Origin: an uncultured Ruminococcus sp.
GTDB lineage: Bacteria; Bacillota; Clostridia; Oscillospirales; Acutalibacteraceae
DNA length: 48,367 bases
Assembly (NCBI GenBank): GCA_902798365.1
Contig: CADBWP010000007.1
Coordinates: 60,663-109,029, forward strand
Reading direction: 5' to 3'
Shown here: in pieces, positions 40,508-48,367 of the stretch
Numbering within the stretch: the first letter of the stretch is position 1
Layout of the letters: each line of letters starts with the position of its first letter
Position numbers and translations under genes: made by a program
Notes under the pieces: model-generated
What the model was told of the DNA's origin: nothing
Database searches by the model: none
What the model saw: the letters and a program-made list of their open reading frames with translations, nothing else

Positions 40508-41800
40508 ATGGATTTTAATATACTTACCCTCGGCTGCAAGGTCAATCAGTACGAGTCACAGGCAATGCGCGAGGAGCTGCTCAGACAGGGCTATACCTTG
40601 TCTGCCGACAGCGACCGCGCCGACATCACCGTTATAAACACCTGCACAGTCACCTCGGTAAGCGACGCCAAAAACCGCAAGCTAATCAGCCGTGTGCGCA
40701 GGCAGAACCCCGGCGGCATAATAGTGGTCACGGGCTGTATGCCGCAGGCGTTTCCCGAGGAGATGCATACCCTTACCGACTGCGACATAATCCTTGGCAA
40801 CAAAGAGCGCTCGCACCTTGTTCCCGAAATAGAAAGATTCATTCGTGAGCGCAGCCAAATCATAGACATTCCGCCTCATCCCAACAAGGACTTTTCCTAC
40901 GAAAGGCTCACCGTGTCGTCCTTTGGCGGTCACACACGCGCCTTTGTAAAAATAGAGGACGGCTGCAACCGCTTTTGCTCCTACTGCATAATACCCTACG
41001 CGCGCGGCAGGGTGCGGTCAAAGCCGCTTGAGGATTTAAAAAAGGAGCTGGAGCAGGTCGCCCTCAACGGCTACCGCGAGGTGGTCTTAGTGGGCATAAA
41101 CCTCTCTGCCTACGGGCTTGGCGAGGATTTTTCCCTTGCCGACGCGGTCGAGCTCGCCTGTCAAACACAGGGCATAGACCGCGTGCGCCTCGGCTCTCTT
41201 GAGCCCGAGGAAATGAGCGACGCCCTGATAAAGCGCCTTGCCGGTCAGGAAAAGCTTTGTCCGCAGTTTCACCTGTCTTTGCAAAGCGGCTGCGACAATA
41301 CGCTCAGGGCAATGAACCGCCGCTATGACAGCGCCGAATACGCGCGTATAGTCGATTCTCTCAGATCGGCGTTTGACAATCCCTCAATGACCACCGACGT
41401 CATGGTGGGCTTTGCCGGCGAAACGGAGGACGATTTTAACGCCTCGCTCAATTTTGTAAGGAGCATCGGATTTGCCAAGGTTCATGTGTTCCCGTATTCG
41501 CGGCGCAAGGGCACAAGGGCAGCCGAAGCGCCCGGTCAGGTGCCGCCTGCCGAAAAGACCCGCCGCGCCGGGCTCATGGCAAAGGCATGTGACGATTCGA
41601 GAAGTGAGTTTTTGCGCTCGCAGGTAGGGCAGCGCGCAGACGTGCTGTTCGAGCGCCTCAGACACGGATATTTGGAGGGCTACACCAAAAACTATACGCC
41701 CGTCCGCGTTACTTCCGCCGACGCGTCGCTGTGCGGAGAGATCCGCCCGGTAACGATCACCTGCGCTCACGCCGACTACTGCGACGCGGAGCTTGCCTGA
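40508..41800 (+). CDS. mtaB: tRNA (N6-threonylcarbamoyladenosine(37)-C2)-methylthiotransferase
   Basis: MtaB, 430 residues, radical-SAM methylthiotransferase that turns t6A37 of tRNA into ms2t6A. The N-terminal UPF0004 domain holds three cluster cysteines (LTLGCKVNQYES, INTCTVTSVSD, VTGCMPQAFPE), the radical SAM motif is CNRFCSYC (about residue 152-159), and the C-terminal TRAM domain ends near 430. The LGCKVNQYES signature separates it from MiaB and RimO. AAGGAAG precedes the ATG. The 3' end overlaps the convergent hydrolase gene by 25 bases. Confidence 0.96.
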   Translation: MDFNILTLGCKVNQYESQAMREELLRQGYTLSADSDRADITVINTCTVTSVSDAKNRKLISRVRRQNPGGIIVVTGCMPQAFPEEMHTLTDCDIILGNKERSHLVPEIERFIRERSQIIDIPPHPNKDFSYERLTVSSFGGHTRAFVKIEDGCNRFCSYCIIPYARGRVRSKPLEDLKKELEQVALNGYREVVLVGINLSAYGLGEDFSLADAVELACQTQGIDRVRLGSLEPEEMSDALIKRLAGQEKLCPQFHLSLQSGCDNTLRAMNRRYDSAEYARIVDSLRSAFDNPSMTTDVMVGFAGETEDDFNASLNFVRSIGFAKVHVFPYSRRKGTRAAEAPGQVPPAEKTRRAGLMAKACDDSRSEFLRSQVGQRADVLFERLRHGYLEGYTKNYTPVRVTSADASLCGEIRPVTITCAHADYCDAELA

Positions 41801-43092
41801 TCGGTCAGACTTTTTTTCAGATTTTCAATTTCATATTCCGCGTCGCCGTCACATAGGCTTGCATAGCTGTACAGCATAAAGCCGCTCACGCGGTCGCTGT
41901 TTTTCAACATGCGGTATTCGCTTGCAAGTATCTCTCCGCCGTCAAGCCATGTGCCCTCGTCGGCGTCGCTGCCTGCCTTGTAGCCTGCCAGCCCCACATA
42001 CATGCGAACGCCTGCGGCAAAGTCAAGCTGCTGCCATTCGTCAAGCGCTTCCTCAAACCCGAGGCGCGGATTGTCGGGGCTGAAATAAAGCTGTGGGCAG
42101 ATGTAGTCGATAAAGCCCCTTTTGCCGCACCAGTTTATCACGTCGGCGCTTAGCATGTCGTTGTTTTTCAGGTTGCCCTGCGGCGATATGCCGAACACAA
42201 CCGACGGGCTTGCGCTGTGTATCCTGATGTACGTCTCGGCAATCAGCAGGTTCACATTGTTCCTGCGCCAGTCTGCAAGCGGCATAACCTCGCCCTTTGC
42301 GGCTTCGGCGTATTCGCGGTAGCTTTCGCTGTCGGCGTCGCCCGTGTCGGGAGGATAAAAATAGTCGTCAAACTGCACCCCGTCAATGTCGTAGTTCTTA
42401 ACTATCTCCTCAACGCCGTCCTCGATCATGCGGCGAGCCTCTTCGCTTGACGGGTCGAGCACTACTCCGCTTTCACATTCAAGGCATATGCCGGGATTTT
42501 TTACATACGGGTTGTCGCTGCTCAGCTTTTTCGGCACATCATTCGCCGTCACGCGGTAGGGGTTGACCCAGGCGTGTATCTTAAGCCCGCGGCTTCTGCA
42601 TGTTTCGCACATTATTTTCAGCGCGTCGTAGCCCGCGTCCTTTCCCTGTTCGCCCGACAGAATATGAGAGGCGGGGTAGAGCGCGGACTTATACAGAGCG
42701 TCGCAGAACGGCCGCACCTGCACAACAAGGGTGTTAAAGCCGAAATCCGCGCAGGCGTCGGCTATCTCGGCAAATTTGCTTCTGAACGCCGCCTCGCTTT
42801 TGTCGCTCTCATATTCCATGCTCAAGTCCATGTAGGTCACCCACACGCCGCGCATGTCGTCAAGGGTTTCATCCGCCGTGGCAGCCTCGCTTGCGGTCGC
42901 AGCGGTATTGCGCGACACGGGCGACGGGTTGACGGGCTTTCGGGCAAGCGAGCCGACGGTGAGCGCCGCCGCAAGCAGCACGGCGGCTGCGGCTATGGGC
43001 AGATATTTTTTACCGATACGGGCAATTGTTTGTCCCTGCCGTTTTAGGTTGCCGTTGTCAACGCAGTTTTGACGGGTGTGAGAAACTGTCAT
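41776..43092 (-). CDS. Membrane-anchored glycoside-hydrolase-like (GHL10/DUF187) protein
   Basis: Extracytoplasmic protein of 438 residues with one N-terminal membrane helix (about 30-48, LPIAAAAVLLAAALTVGSLA). The rest is a TIM-barrel glycosyl-hydrolase-like domain: MRGVWVTYMDLSMEY opens it, with FNTLVVQVRPFCDALY, LKIHAWVNPYRV, VVLDPSSEEAR, YDIDGVQFDDYFYPP (likely acidic active-site residues), GISPQGN and DYICPQLYFS. Homologues are thought to act on cell-wall glycans, but the reaction is not settled. I chose the ATG at 43092 for its GGAG (43101-43104 region) and because further upstream frames add an implausible N terminus. Confidence 0.88.
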   Translation of the reverse strand: MTVSHTRQNCVDNGNLKRQGQTIARIGKKYLPIAAAAVLLAAALTVGSLARKPVNPSPVSRNTAATASEAATADETLDDMRGVWVTYMDLSMEYESDKSEAAFRSKFAEIADACADFGFNTLVVQVRPFCDALYKSALYPASHILSGEQGKDAGYDALKIMCETCRSRGLKIHAWVNPYRVTANDVPKKLSSDNPYVKNPGICLECESGVVLDPSSEEARRMIEDGVEEIVKNYDIDGVQFDDYFYPPDTGDADSESYREYAEAAKGEVMPLADWRRNNVNLLIAETYIRIHSASPSVVFGISPQGNLKNNDMLSADVINWCGKRGFIDYICPQLYFSPDNPRLGFEEALDEWQQLDFAAGVRMYVGLAGYKAGSDADEGTWLDGGEILASEYRMLKNSDRVSGFMLYSYASLCDGDAEYEIENLKKSLTDQASSASQ

Positions 43093-43100
43093 CACATCAT

Positions 43101-43108
43101 CTCCGGAG
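43101..43108. promoter_or_regulatory. Palindromic Shine-Dalgarno used by two divergent genes
   Basis: CTCCGGAG reads the same on both strands. It places GGAG eight bases before the minus start at 43092 and GGAGG five to six bases before the plus start at 43115. Only 22 bases separate the two start codons. Confidence 0.7.
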
Positions 43109-43114
43109 GTTATT

Positions 43115-43390
43115 ATGAAGTATGTATTATTCGCATACCTTGCCGCCGTAAGCCTGTTCGCCGTGGCGGTCACGGTGTTCGACAAGCTGCGCGCAATGCG
43201 GCACGGGCGCAGGGTAAGCGAGAAAAACCTTATTCTTATCTCTTTGTTCGGCGGCAGCGCGGCAATGTTCCTAACCATGCTGCTCATCCGCCATAAAATA
43301 CGCAAAAAGCGCTTCATGCTCGGGATCCCTGCAATAATACTCGTGCAGGCTGCGGCTTGTTACTTCACGTGGAGGGCGCTCCATGCCTGA
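43115..43390 (+). CDS. DUF1294 family membrane protein
   Basis: 91-residue membrane protein with three or so helices: an N-terminal one (VLFAYLAAVSLFAVAVTV), a central ISLFGGSAAMFLTMLLI and a C-terminal LGIPAIILVQAAACYF. The DK.RAMRHGRRVSEKNL loop and the R.K..K.RF loop are typical of DUF1294. Function unknown. It overlaps the pseudouridine synthase gene by eight bases. Confidence 0.88.
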   Translation: MKYVLFAYLAAVSLFAVAVTVFDKLRAMRHGRRVSEKNLILISLFGGSAAMFLTMLLIRHKIRKKRFMLGIPAIILVQAAACYFTWRALHA

Positions 43391-44264
43391 AAAGCTGTAT
43401 TTCACCGTGCCGCCGCGCTTTGACGGAAAGCCTGCCAAGTGGTTTTTAAAGGACTTTTGCGGCGTTTCCACAAGAATGATAACACGTCTTAAGCGAGAAA
43501 AAGACGGTATTTTGCGGAACGGAAAAATTTTGCGCTCGGTCGATCCCGTTCATGCAGGCGAACAAATAGAAATAACCCTTCCGCGCGAGGACAGCTCGTT
43601 CATTATGCCTACAGAGGGCGAGCTTGATATTATCTTTGAGGACGCCCACCTGCTCGTGCTCAACAAGCCGCCGTTTATGCCCGTTCACCCCGTAAAGCAG
43701 CACCAAACCGACACCCTTGCCAACCGCGTGGCTTATTATATGGCGGAGCGCGGCGAAAGCTATGTTTTTCGCGCGGTCAACCGCCTTGACCGCGACACCT
43801 CGGGGCTTGTGCTTATCGCCAAGGACGGGTTCTGTGCCAACGCGCTTAAAAACGCCGTATATAAAGAATACCTCGCCGTTGTTCACGGTGAGGTAAAAGA
43901 CGGCGGAACCGTTTCCGCTCCCATAGCCCTGCGCGGCGATTCCAAAATGGTGCGCTGCGTTGCAGACCACGGTGCGCCTGCGGTGACGCATTATACTGTG
44001 CTCGCCTGCGGTAAGGAGTATTCTCTGCTGCGCCTTGTGCTTGAAACAGGCAGAACGCATCAGATACGCTGCCACATGAGCCACATGGGTCATCCGCTTT
44101 TGGGCGACGACCTGTACGGCGGCAGCCGCGAAGCAATGTCCCGCCAAGCGCTTCATTGCGCGCTTATGCGCTTTGTTCACCCCGTAACGGGCGAAACGCT
44201 TGAGCTTGAGGCTCCGCTTCCGGAGGATATAAATAATTCCATAAAAGAAATAAACTTCAAATAA
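43383..44264 (+). CDS. RluA-family 23S rRNA/tRNA pseudouridine synthase
   Basis: 293 residues. An N-terminal S4-like segment (FLKDFCGVSTRMITRLKREK) is followed by the RluA/RluD catalytic domain: LVLNKPPFMPVHP, the catalytic aspartate in NRLDRDTSGLVLIAK (about residue 138), LETGRTHQIRCHMSHMGHPL and GDDLYGG. Isomerises uridine to pseudouridine in rRNA or tRNA; the exact site cannot be told from sequence. Cotranscribed with the DUF1294 gene. Confidence 0.94.
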   Translation: MPEKLYFTVPPRFDGKPAKWFLKDFCGVSTRMITRLKREKDGILRNGKILRSVDPVHAGEQIEITLPREDSSFIMPTEGELDIIFEDAHLLVLNKPPFMPVHPVKQHQTDTLANRVAYYMAERGESYVFRAVNRLDRDTSGLVLIAKDGFCANALKNAVYKEYLAVVHGEVKDGGTVSAPIALRGDSKMVRCVADHGAPAVTHYTVLACGKEYSLLRLVLETGRTHQIRCHMSHMGHPLLGDDLYGGSREAMSRQALHCALMRFVHPVTGETLELEAPLPEDINNSIKEINFK

Positions 44265-44274
44265 ACTAAAAATA

Positions 44275-44312
44275 CCGGTCGGGTCCGCATTGGAATCCCG
44301 ACCGGCGTTTTA
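44275..44312. terminator. Bidirectional intrinsic terminator
   Basis: CCGGTCGGG (44275-44283) pairs with CCCGACCGG (44297-44305), followed by CGTTTT on the plus strand and ATTTTTAG on the minus strand. It separates the convergent pseudouridine synthase and membrane protein genes. Confidence 0.9.
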
Positions 44313-44350
44313 ATTGGTCTTTGTGTTGTTGCAAGCCGATTTCGCCGGCG

Positions 44351-46066
44351 TTAACTTACCTTAAGTTCATACACGCCGTAGCCGTTCGGCTCTGAAAGCT
44401 GTTCATAGGTCACGCTGCCGTTTTCGGTGTAGTGCTCCGAAAAATAGCGTTCCTTTTTTATAACAAGCGTTTTGTCAATAACGTATATCTTTTTGTTGCT
44501 CAAAACCGCCTCGTAAATGTTTTCGGGCAGGTTTCTGCGCCTCAGCTTTTCGGTCTGATGAAAATACCCGAAGTCGTCAAGGTTGTCAAGATATTCCTCG
44601 CGGAAGCCCCACATCGGGTGAACAAAGTTCTCGGTGTATTCAATCAGCTCCTCGCGTGTTTCGGGATCCAAAACATAGTAGTTGTCGGGGTTTCTGCCTA
44701 TCTCCGACAGTATTCCCCTAATCTCGTCGCCCTCCTTGCGCGGCTCCATGGTGTAAAACACGATGATGCCGTTAACGGTCGCCAGCAGGGCAACCACAGC
44801 GCAGGATATAATCATATAGCCGTTGTTCATGCGCAGCTTTGAGGACGGCTTTTCTCGCCTGAGCACCTCAAAGTTGAACGAATTTAGCAGCATGGCTATC
44901 ATAAACACCCATATGCCGTAGGTCAGGTTTTCGCTTCCGCTGTAAAAGAACCTGAGCATAAAGCCCGAGATAAAGCCCACTATGGCATAGAATAGCGGAA
45001 AAAACGAAAAGCGGTTTTTGTGATAAAAGATGAACACCAGCGACAGCGCCAGATAAACCGCCAGCACCAGCACCGAGTTGTGCAGGCTTACGGCGCTTTC
45101 ATAGTTGTCGCGGAACACCGCCGCCGAAGTGTTTATAAAGTTTTTGGGGTTTTCGCTGAGCTGAATCTCATGCACGGTGCGCAGGGCTTCCACATCAAGC
45201 GAGGTGTTGTCGTCGTAATAGTTGTTTTTCAGCAGCTCATAGTCGCTTTCGCTGTTTATTCCCGCCTCGGCAAACTCTTCCTCGTGATCAAAATAGCCCG
45301 GATAGGGAAGAGAGTCTATTTCGTTTTTGAGCACTGCGTATTCATAGTAATTCTCGGCCTCGGGCGTCGCGTGGTTGACCGAGTACGAAAACTGATGCAG
45401 TCCCAGCGTTATAAGCGACACCAAAATAAACATAAGCAAAAACGGGCGGAAGTACCAGAACAGCTTTTGAAACTGCAAACGGTACTTTCTTTTTGCCATA
45501 AGGTCGCCGAAGAAGAACGCCACCGCAAAGCCAAGCGCTATAAAGAAGTAGGTTATGTTGAAAAACGAGCCCAAAACAATTTCCGCAACGCCCACCCAGC
45601 ACGACATGGTGTAGCGCTTGTTGTATATTGCCAACAGCACCAGCATAAAGCCCGAGGCGCACAGCAGGGCTGCGGTGCGCGTGCTGTCAACGCTTTGATA
45701 GTGGCTCATGGCAAACAGTATGTTGAGCACCGCCGAATACACAAACGCCTTGCGCTTTTGATACTTGTCCGCAAACACAAAGGTCATCGAGCAGAACGCT
45801 ACAAACGACGCTCCCACCTCAAACAGCGCAAAGCAGTTGATGTTGGGAAACGCGTACTCGGCTGTACCTGCAAGCATCGCCAGAATATAGTTTACCGTGC
45901 CGTTGTAGTAAAAGTGGTCGCGGCAAATAAGTACCGATAGGTTGTAGTCGGCGTGGCTGCCATAGGCAAACGAGGTGAAAATAACGCAAAGCGCCAGCGC
46001 CGCCGAGTTGAGCAGCAGCGCAAACAGCGTATTGCTTTTTAACACCTTAAGGGTTTTTTCTTTCAT
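44351..46066 (-). CDS. Polytopic membrane protein of unknown function
   Basis: 571 residues. About six to eight helices in the N-terminal half, an extracellular loop of about 100 residues (acidic, with YYEYAVLKNEIDSLPYPG and LRTVHEIQLSENPKNF), three more helices around 335-460 and a soluble C-terminal domain of about 130 residues (DNYYVLDPETREELIEY). The layout recalls GT-C glycosyltransferase or polymer-export membrane proteins, but I found no catalytic motif and make no functional claim. GGAG precedes the ATG. It lies 71 bases downstream of the pseudokinase gene in the same direction, with a hairpin between them. Confidence 0.8.
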   Translation of the reverse strand: MKEKTLKVLKSNTLFALLLNSAALALCVIFTSFAYGSHADYNLSVLICRDHFYYNGTVNYILAMLAGTAEYAFPNINCFALFEVGASFVAFCSMTFVFADKYQKRKAFVYSAVLNILFAMSHYQSVDSTRTAALLCASGFMLVLLAIYNKRYTMSCWVGVAEIVLGSFFNITYFFIALGFAVAFFFGDLMAKRKYRLQFQKLFWYFRPFLLMFILVSLITLGLHQFSYSVNHATPEAENYYEYAVLKNEIDSLPYPGYFDHEEEFAEAGINSESDYELLKNNYYDDNTSLDVEALRTVHEIQLSENPKNFINTSAAVFRDNYESAVSLHNSVLVLAVYLALSLVFIFYHKNRFSFFPLFYAIVGFISGFMLRFFYSGSENLTYGIWVFMIAMLLNSFNFEVLRREKPSSKLRMNNGYMIISCAVVALLATVNGIIVFYTMEPRKEGDEIRGILSEIGRNPDNYYVLDPETREELIEYTENFVHPMWGFREEYLDNLDDFGYFHQTEKLRRRNLPENIYEAVLSNKKIYVIDKTLVIKKERYFSEHYTENGSVTYEQLSEPNGYGVYELKVS

Positions 46067-46097
46067 TCCGAATACTCCCGGTCTTTTAAAATGCAGT

Positions 46098-46128
46098 AAT
46101 AAGGGAAGAGTATGCTTCTTCCCTTATT
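46098..46128 (-). terminator. Hairpin between the pseudokinase and membrane protein genes
   Basis: AATAAGGGAAGA and TCTTCCCTTATT form a perfect twelve-base stem. The T run on the minus strand (after ACTGCA) is modest, so read-through to the membrane protein gene is possible. Confidence 0.65.
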
Positions 46129-46137
46129 GCACATAGC

Positions 46138-47937
46138 TTATTCATTGCTGTCGTTGTTCTCGCTGTTATCGCCGTCGCCTTGGCTGCTGTCGCTGTCGCC
46201 GTTTTCGTCGTACTCAACGGGATTGTTAAGACCCGCCGAAACCTCAAGCACTATGGTGCTGCCTGCCTCAAGCTCCTCGGTGCCGTCGGGGTTCATGCCG
46301 ATAACATAGCCGTATTCGTAGTAATCGCTGTAGTTGAACTCGCCGATCACCACGTTAAAGCCCTCGTCCTCAAGCACCTTTTGGGCGTAGTCATAGAAGA
46401 AGCCGATAACGTTGGACGGATAATACTTGCCCTCGCGCTTTGTTTCGTCGGGAGCGGTGGTTTCCTCGCCCGGAGCGGTGGTAGCGGGCGCCTGAGATGC
46501 CGCCTGGGTAGTAGCTTGAGCGTCCTGTGTGGCAGCCTGAGTGGCTGCGGTGTCGGTTTGGGAGTCCTTGTTGTCAAACCAGCCGAAGAAGTTGTTTTGC
46601 GACGCATACACGCCAAAGCCCACCAGCGCGGCAAGAAGCACCAGGGCTATAATAAACGCGATTATGGGACCCTTGCGGCGACCCGATTCGGGGGTCTGGT
46701 CGTCGTCTTCGTCGTCGGTGGGGCGGTAAAAGGCGTTGTCCTTGTAAGAGCCGTCGCCGTAATCCGTGTCGTCGTCATAGTTGTCGGGTGCGGGCTCGTC
46801 GTCAAAGTATTCGCCAAAGTCCTTGCTCTCGGCATTTTTAACGTCCTTTATGTTGAACACCTTGGTTTGCAGCTTGTAGTCATCAAACACGCGGTTATCC
46901 ACTTCGTCGCCGGGCTCCTGAGCGGAAGCCTGCGGACGCTGTCTTCTGCTTGCGCCGGTAAGGGCGGGACCCTCGGCAACGGGCGCGGCGTGCTTGGGAG
47001 CCTCCTTTTGCTCGGGAGCCGAAACCTCGTCAAACTCGTCAAAGGCGTATTCCTCAAACACATTGCTGTCAAAGCTGGTGTTTTCGGGCAGCTTAACCGC
47101 AGCCTTGGGCTTTGCGTGCGGCAAAAGCTCCGATTTAATCGAAGCGAGAGCGTTTTTAAGGTTGCCGGCGTTTTTCCAGCGGTTTTTGCCGTCGGGCTGA
47201 CAGGCTATCACAATAACGCTCTTAAGCTTTTCGCCGCCCTCGGCAGGAGCCGTAACGGACGCTCCCGACATGCGCTTTTCAACAGCCTGCTCGCGCGTTG
47301 TGCCGTCGCCCTCAAAGGGCAGCCTGCCGCCGTTTGCCAGCGAATACATAATAAGTCCCAGCGAATAAATGTCGGTGGTGTAGTCGGGCTGCTCGCCGCG
47401 ATAAATCTCGGGCGCGGTAAAAGACAGGTCCTCCGAGCTGCTCTCAAACTCGGTAAAGCCGCCAAGCTTGCAGCCGTCGTCGGTCATATAGATGTTTTCG
47501 GGCTTAAGGTTGCCGTGGAACATGTTGGCGCTCTCAAGCTTTTCAAGCAGGCCGCTCATGCTCAGACCGAAATCCACGATCTCGTTTTCGGTGGGCTTGC
47601 CGCTCATGACCTCGGCAAGCGTGGGAAGCTCCTCGGTCAGAATATACAGCGAAGCCCTGTTTTTGGACGGAACGTTTTCAACGCAGGCGTCAATATAGTT
47701 GCTTACGCCGCGCAGGTTTATAACGCTTTTTACAAAAGCCGCTTCGTCGCTCAGATAGGTGGCGCTGTCGCCGTTGTAGTCCTCGCCCTCAAAGCAAACA
47801 TGGGTGAGCACCGCCTGAACGTCGGAGCCGTCAAACTCGGTTTTGCCCACGCGGTAGGCAGGAAAACCGTTTTTGTCGGGCAGAGCCGAAATCACCTTCC
47901 AGGATTCCAGCTGCTCGGGTAATTTGAGCTTTGACAT
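46138..47937 (-). CDS. PASTA-domain protein with a degenerate (pseudo)kinase domain
   Basis: 599 residues in the layout of the PknB/PrkC cell-wall sensor kinases: cytoplasmic kinase-like domain (about 1-265), acidic linker (about 270-415), one membrane helix (KGPIIAFIIALVLLAALVGF, about 424-443), TQA-rich extracellular stalk (about 455-500) and one PASTA domain (about 505-568, YPSNVIGFFYDYAQKVLEDE to IVLEVSAG). The catalytic residues are lost: no glycine-rich loop or beta-3 lysine, the HRD motif reads HGN (in FHGNLKPENIY), and DFG is replaced by GGF (LGGFTEF). APE is kept (FTAPEIYRG). It should bind muropeptide or lipid II outside but not phosphorylate. ATG at 47937 with AAAGGAG upstream. Confidence 0.9.
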   Translation of the reverse strand: MSKLKLPEQLESWKVISALPDKNGFPAYRVGKTEFDGSDVQAVLTHVCFEGEDYNGDSATYLSDEAAFVKSVINLRGVSNYIDACVENVPSKNRASLYILTEELPTLAEVMSGKPTENEIVDFGLSMSGLLEKLESANMFHGNLKPENIYMTDDGCKLGGFTEFESSSEDLSFTAPEIYRGEQPDYTTDIYSLGLIMYSLANGGRLPFEGDGTTREQAVEKRMSGASVTAPAEGGEKLKSVIVIACQPDGKNRWKNAGNLKNALASIKSELLPHAKPKAAVKLPENTSFDSNVFEEYAFDEFDEVSAPEQKEAPKHAAPVAEGPALTGASRRQRPQASAQEPGDEVDNRVFDDYKLQTKVFNIKDVKNAESKDFGEYFDDEPAPDNYDDDTDYGDGSYKDNAFYRPTDDEDDDQTPESGRRKGPIIAFIIALVLLAALVGFGVYASQNNFFGWFDNKDSQTDTAATQAATQDAQATTQAASQAPATTAPGEETTAPDETKREGKYYPSNVIGFFYDYAQKVLEDEGFNVVIGEFNYSDYYEYGYVIGMNPDGTEELEAGSTIVLEVSAGLNNPVEYDENGDSDSSQGDGDNSENNDSNE

Positions 47938-48105
47938 TTTTCTTTCTCCTTTATTGTCGGTTTTTCTTTTCATATTTTTATTATACACAGTCATTATATC
48001 ATATACATGAAAATATTTCCACTATTTTTTAAAAATAAACAAAAATTTTTCCAAATAAGAAATAAGAGGGCAGTATTAAAACGCAACAGCGTTCCGAAGG
48101 TGGTT
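47938..48105 (-). other. AT-rich upstream region of the pseudokinase gene
   Basis: No gene. On the minus strand two TATAAT boxes occur near 47979-47998 (in GTGTATAATA and GATATAATGA), but neither has a good -35 hexamer at the right distance. The rest of the segment to 48105 shows nothing recognisable. Confidence 0.45.
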
Positions 48106-48297
48106 GATAGCATATTAGGCTCCCCTGCGCTAAGGGGAGCTGTCGCCGTTAGGCGGCTGAGGGGTCGGAGACGTTTGGCAATCAACAAACACCGACAAGG
48201 AACAGAAAGGTCTTCGATCCCTCCGTCAGCTATCGCTGACACCTTTTTCTGCGAAAACGGCAACCCTTTTGTCGCTGCGCGACATTTTCCCTGTCAG
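48106..48297. repeat. Dispersed palindromic intergenic repeat
   Basis: GATAGCATATTAGGCTCCCC... (from 48106) matches 48324-48367 with three mismatches over 44 bases and matches the interior of the 17386-17494 element more loosely. It contains hairpins such as GGCTCCCCT/AGGGGAGC and GTCAGC/GCTGAC. No coding sequence. Boundaries are approximate. Confidence 0.65.
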
Positions 48298-48367
48298 GCA
48301 ATGTCGTCAACTTAACGTTTTTAGATAGCGCGTTAGGCTCCCCTGCGCTAAGGGGAGCTGTCGCCGT
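48298..48367. mobile_element. MITE-like element, cut by the window edge
   Basis: Begins with GCAATGTCGTCAACTTAA (48298-48315), identical to the left terminal repeat of the element at 17386, followed by the same CGTTTTTnGATAGC interior. The right end is beyond the window. Confidence 0.8.

Noticed and set aside
46180-47922. Open plus-strand frame of 580 codons opposite the pseudokinase
   Set aside because: It mirrors the whole coding region of a gene with clear domains, has no ribosome-binding site and an implausible composition; it is an antisense shadow of GC-rich codon use.
48106-48367. Possible CRISPR array
   Set aside because: The repeats are two related hairpin units of different length, without regular spacers or cas genes.

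Overview
The window looks like a chromosomal segment of a spore-forming, Gram-positive member of the class Clostridia, most likely the gut Oscillospiraceae/Ruminococcaceae group. Evidence: a complete spoIIAA-spoIIAB-sigF operon, a PolC-type replicative polymerase, an ECF-type vitamin transporter subunit, many lipobox lipoproteins, a dockerin-bearing CotH protein with a starch-binding-like module, and moderately high GC with AT-rich promoter gaps. The species cannot be named from the sequence alone. No rRNA, tRNA, CRISPR array, prophage or intact insertion sequence was seen.

Layout. 1-5275: the 3' part of birA, two minus-strand lipoproteins (DUF4358 and SGNH-hydrolase-like), then a Na/phosphate cotransporter with a Big2-like lipoprotein. 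5380-6762: spoIIA sporulation operon. 7004-12826: minus-strand housekeeping cluster in two units, trmN6-rsmI-folC and metallophosphoesterase-holB-ricT, separated by a 56-residue ferredoxin and a broken small gene carrying a repeat. 12887-13758: three small proteins of unknown function. 13772-17366: proBA and a vitamin B6 salvage pair (ECF S component plus pyridoxal/pyridoxamine kinase). 17631-21197: divergent pair of extracellular proteins, a lipid-anchored cohesin-like protein and a secreted CotH-dockerin-CBM protein. 21365-33763: envelope/isoprenoid/replication supercluster pyrH-frr-uppS-cdsA-dxr-rseP-ispG-polC followed by an AI-2E family permease. 33895-40042: histidine operon hisZGDCBAIE, which lacks hisH and hisF here. 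40118-44264: HPr-like protein, mtaB, a GHL10-type lipoprotein or membrane-anchored hydrolase, DUF1294 and an RluA-family pseudouridine synthase. 44351-47937: a polytopic membrane protein and a PASTA-domain pseudokinase. 47938-48367: intergenic repeats.

Functionally, most of the window is core metabolism and information processing in standard Firmicute gene orders. The accessory interest lies in (i) the possible cohesin-dockerin surface complex, (ii) the kinase-dead PASTA protein, (iii) the unknown three-gene module, and (iv) two families of small palindromic mobile elements. One of these sits in the leader of the B6 kinase gene with an 8-bp target duplication, another supplies part of the birA stop region, and a fragment of that second family interrupts a small gene next to ricT.
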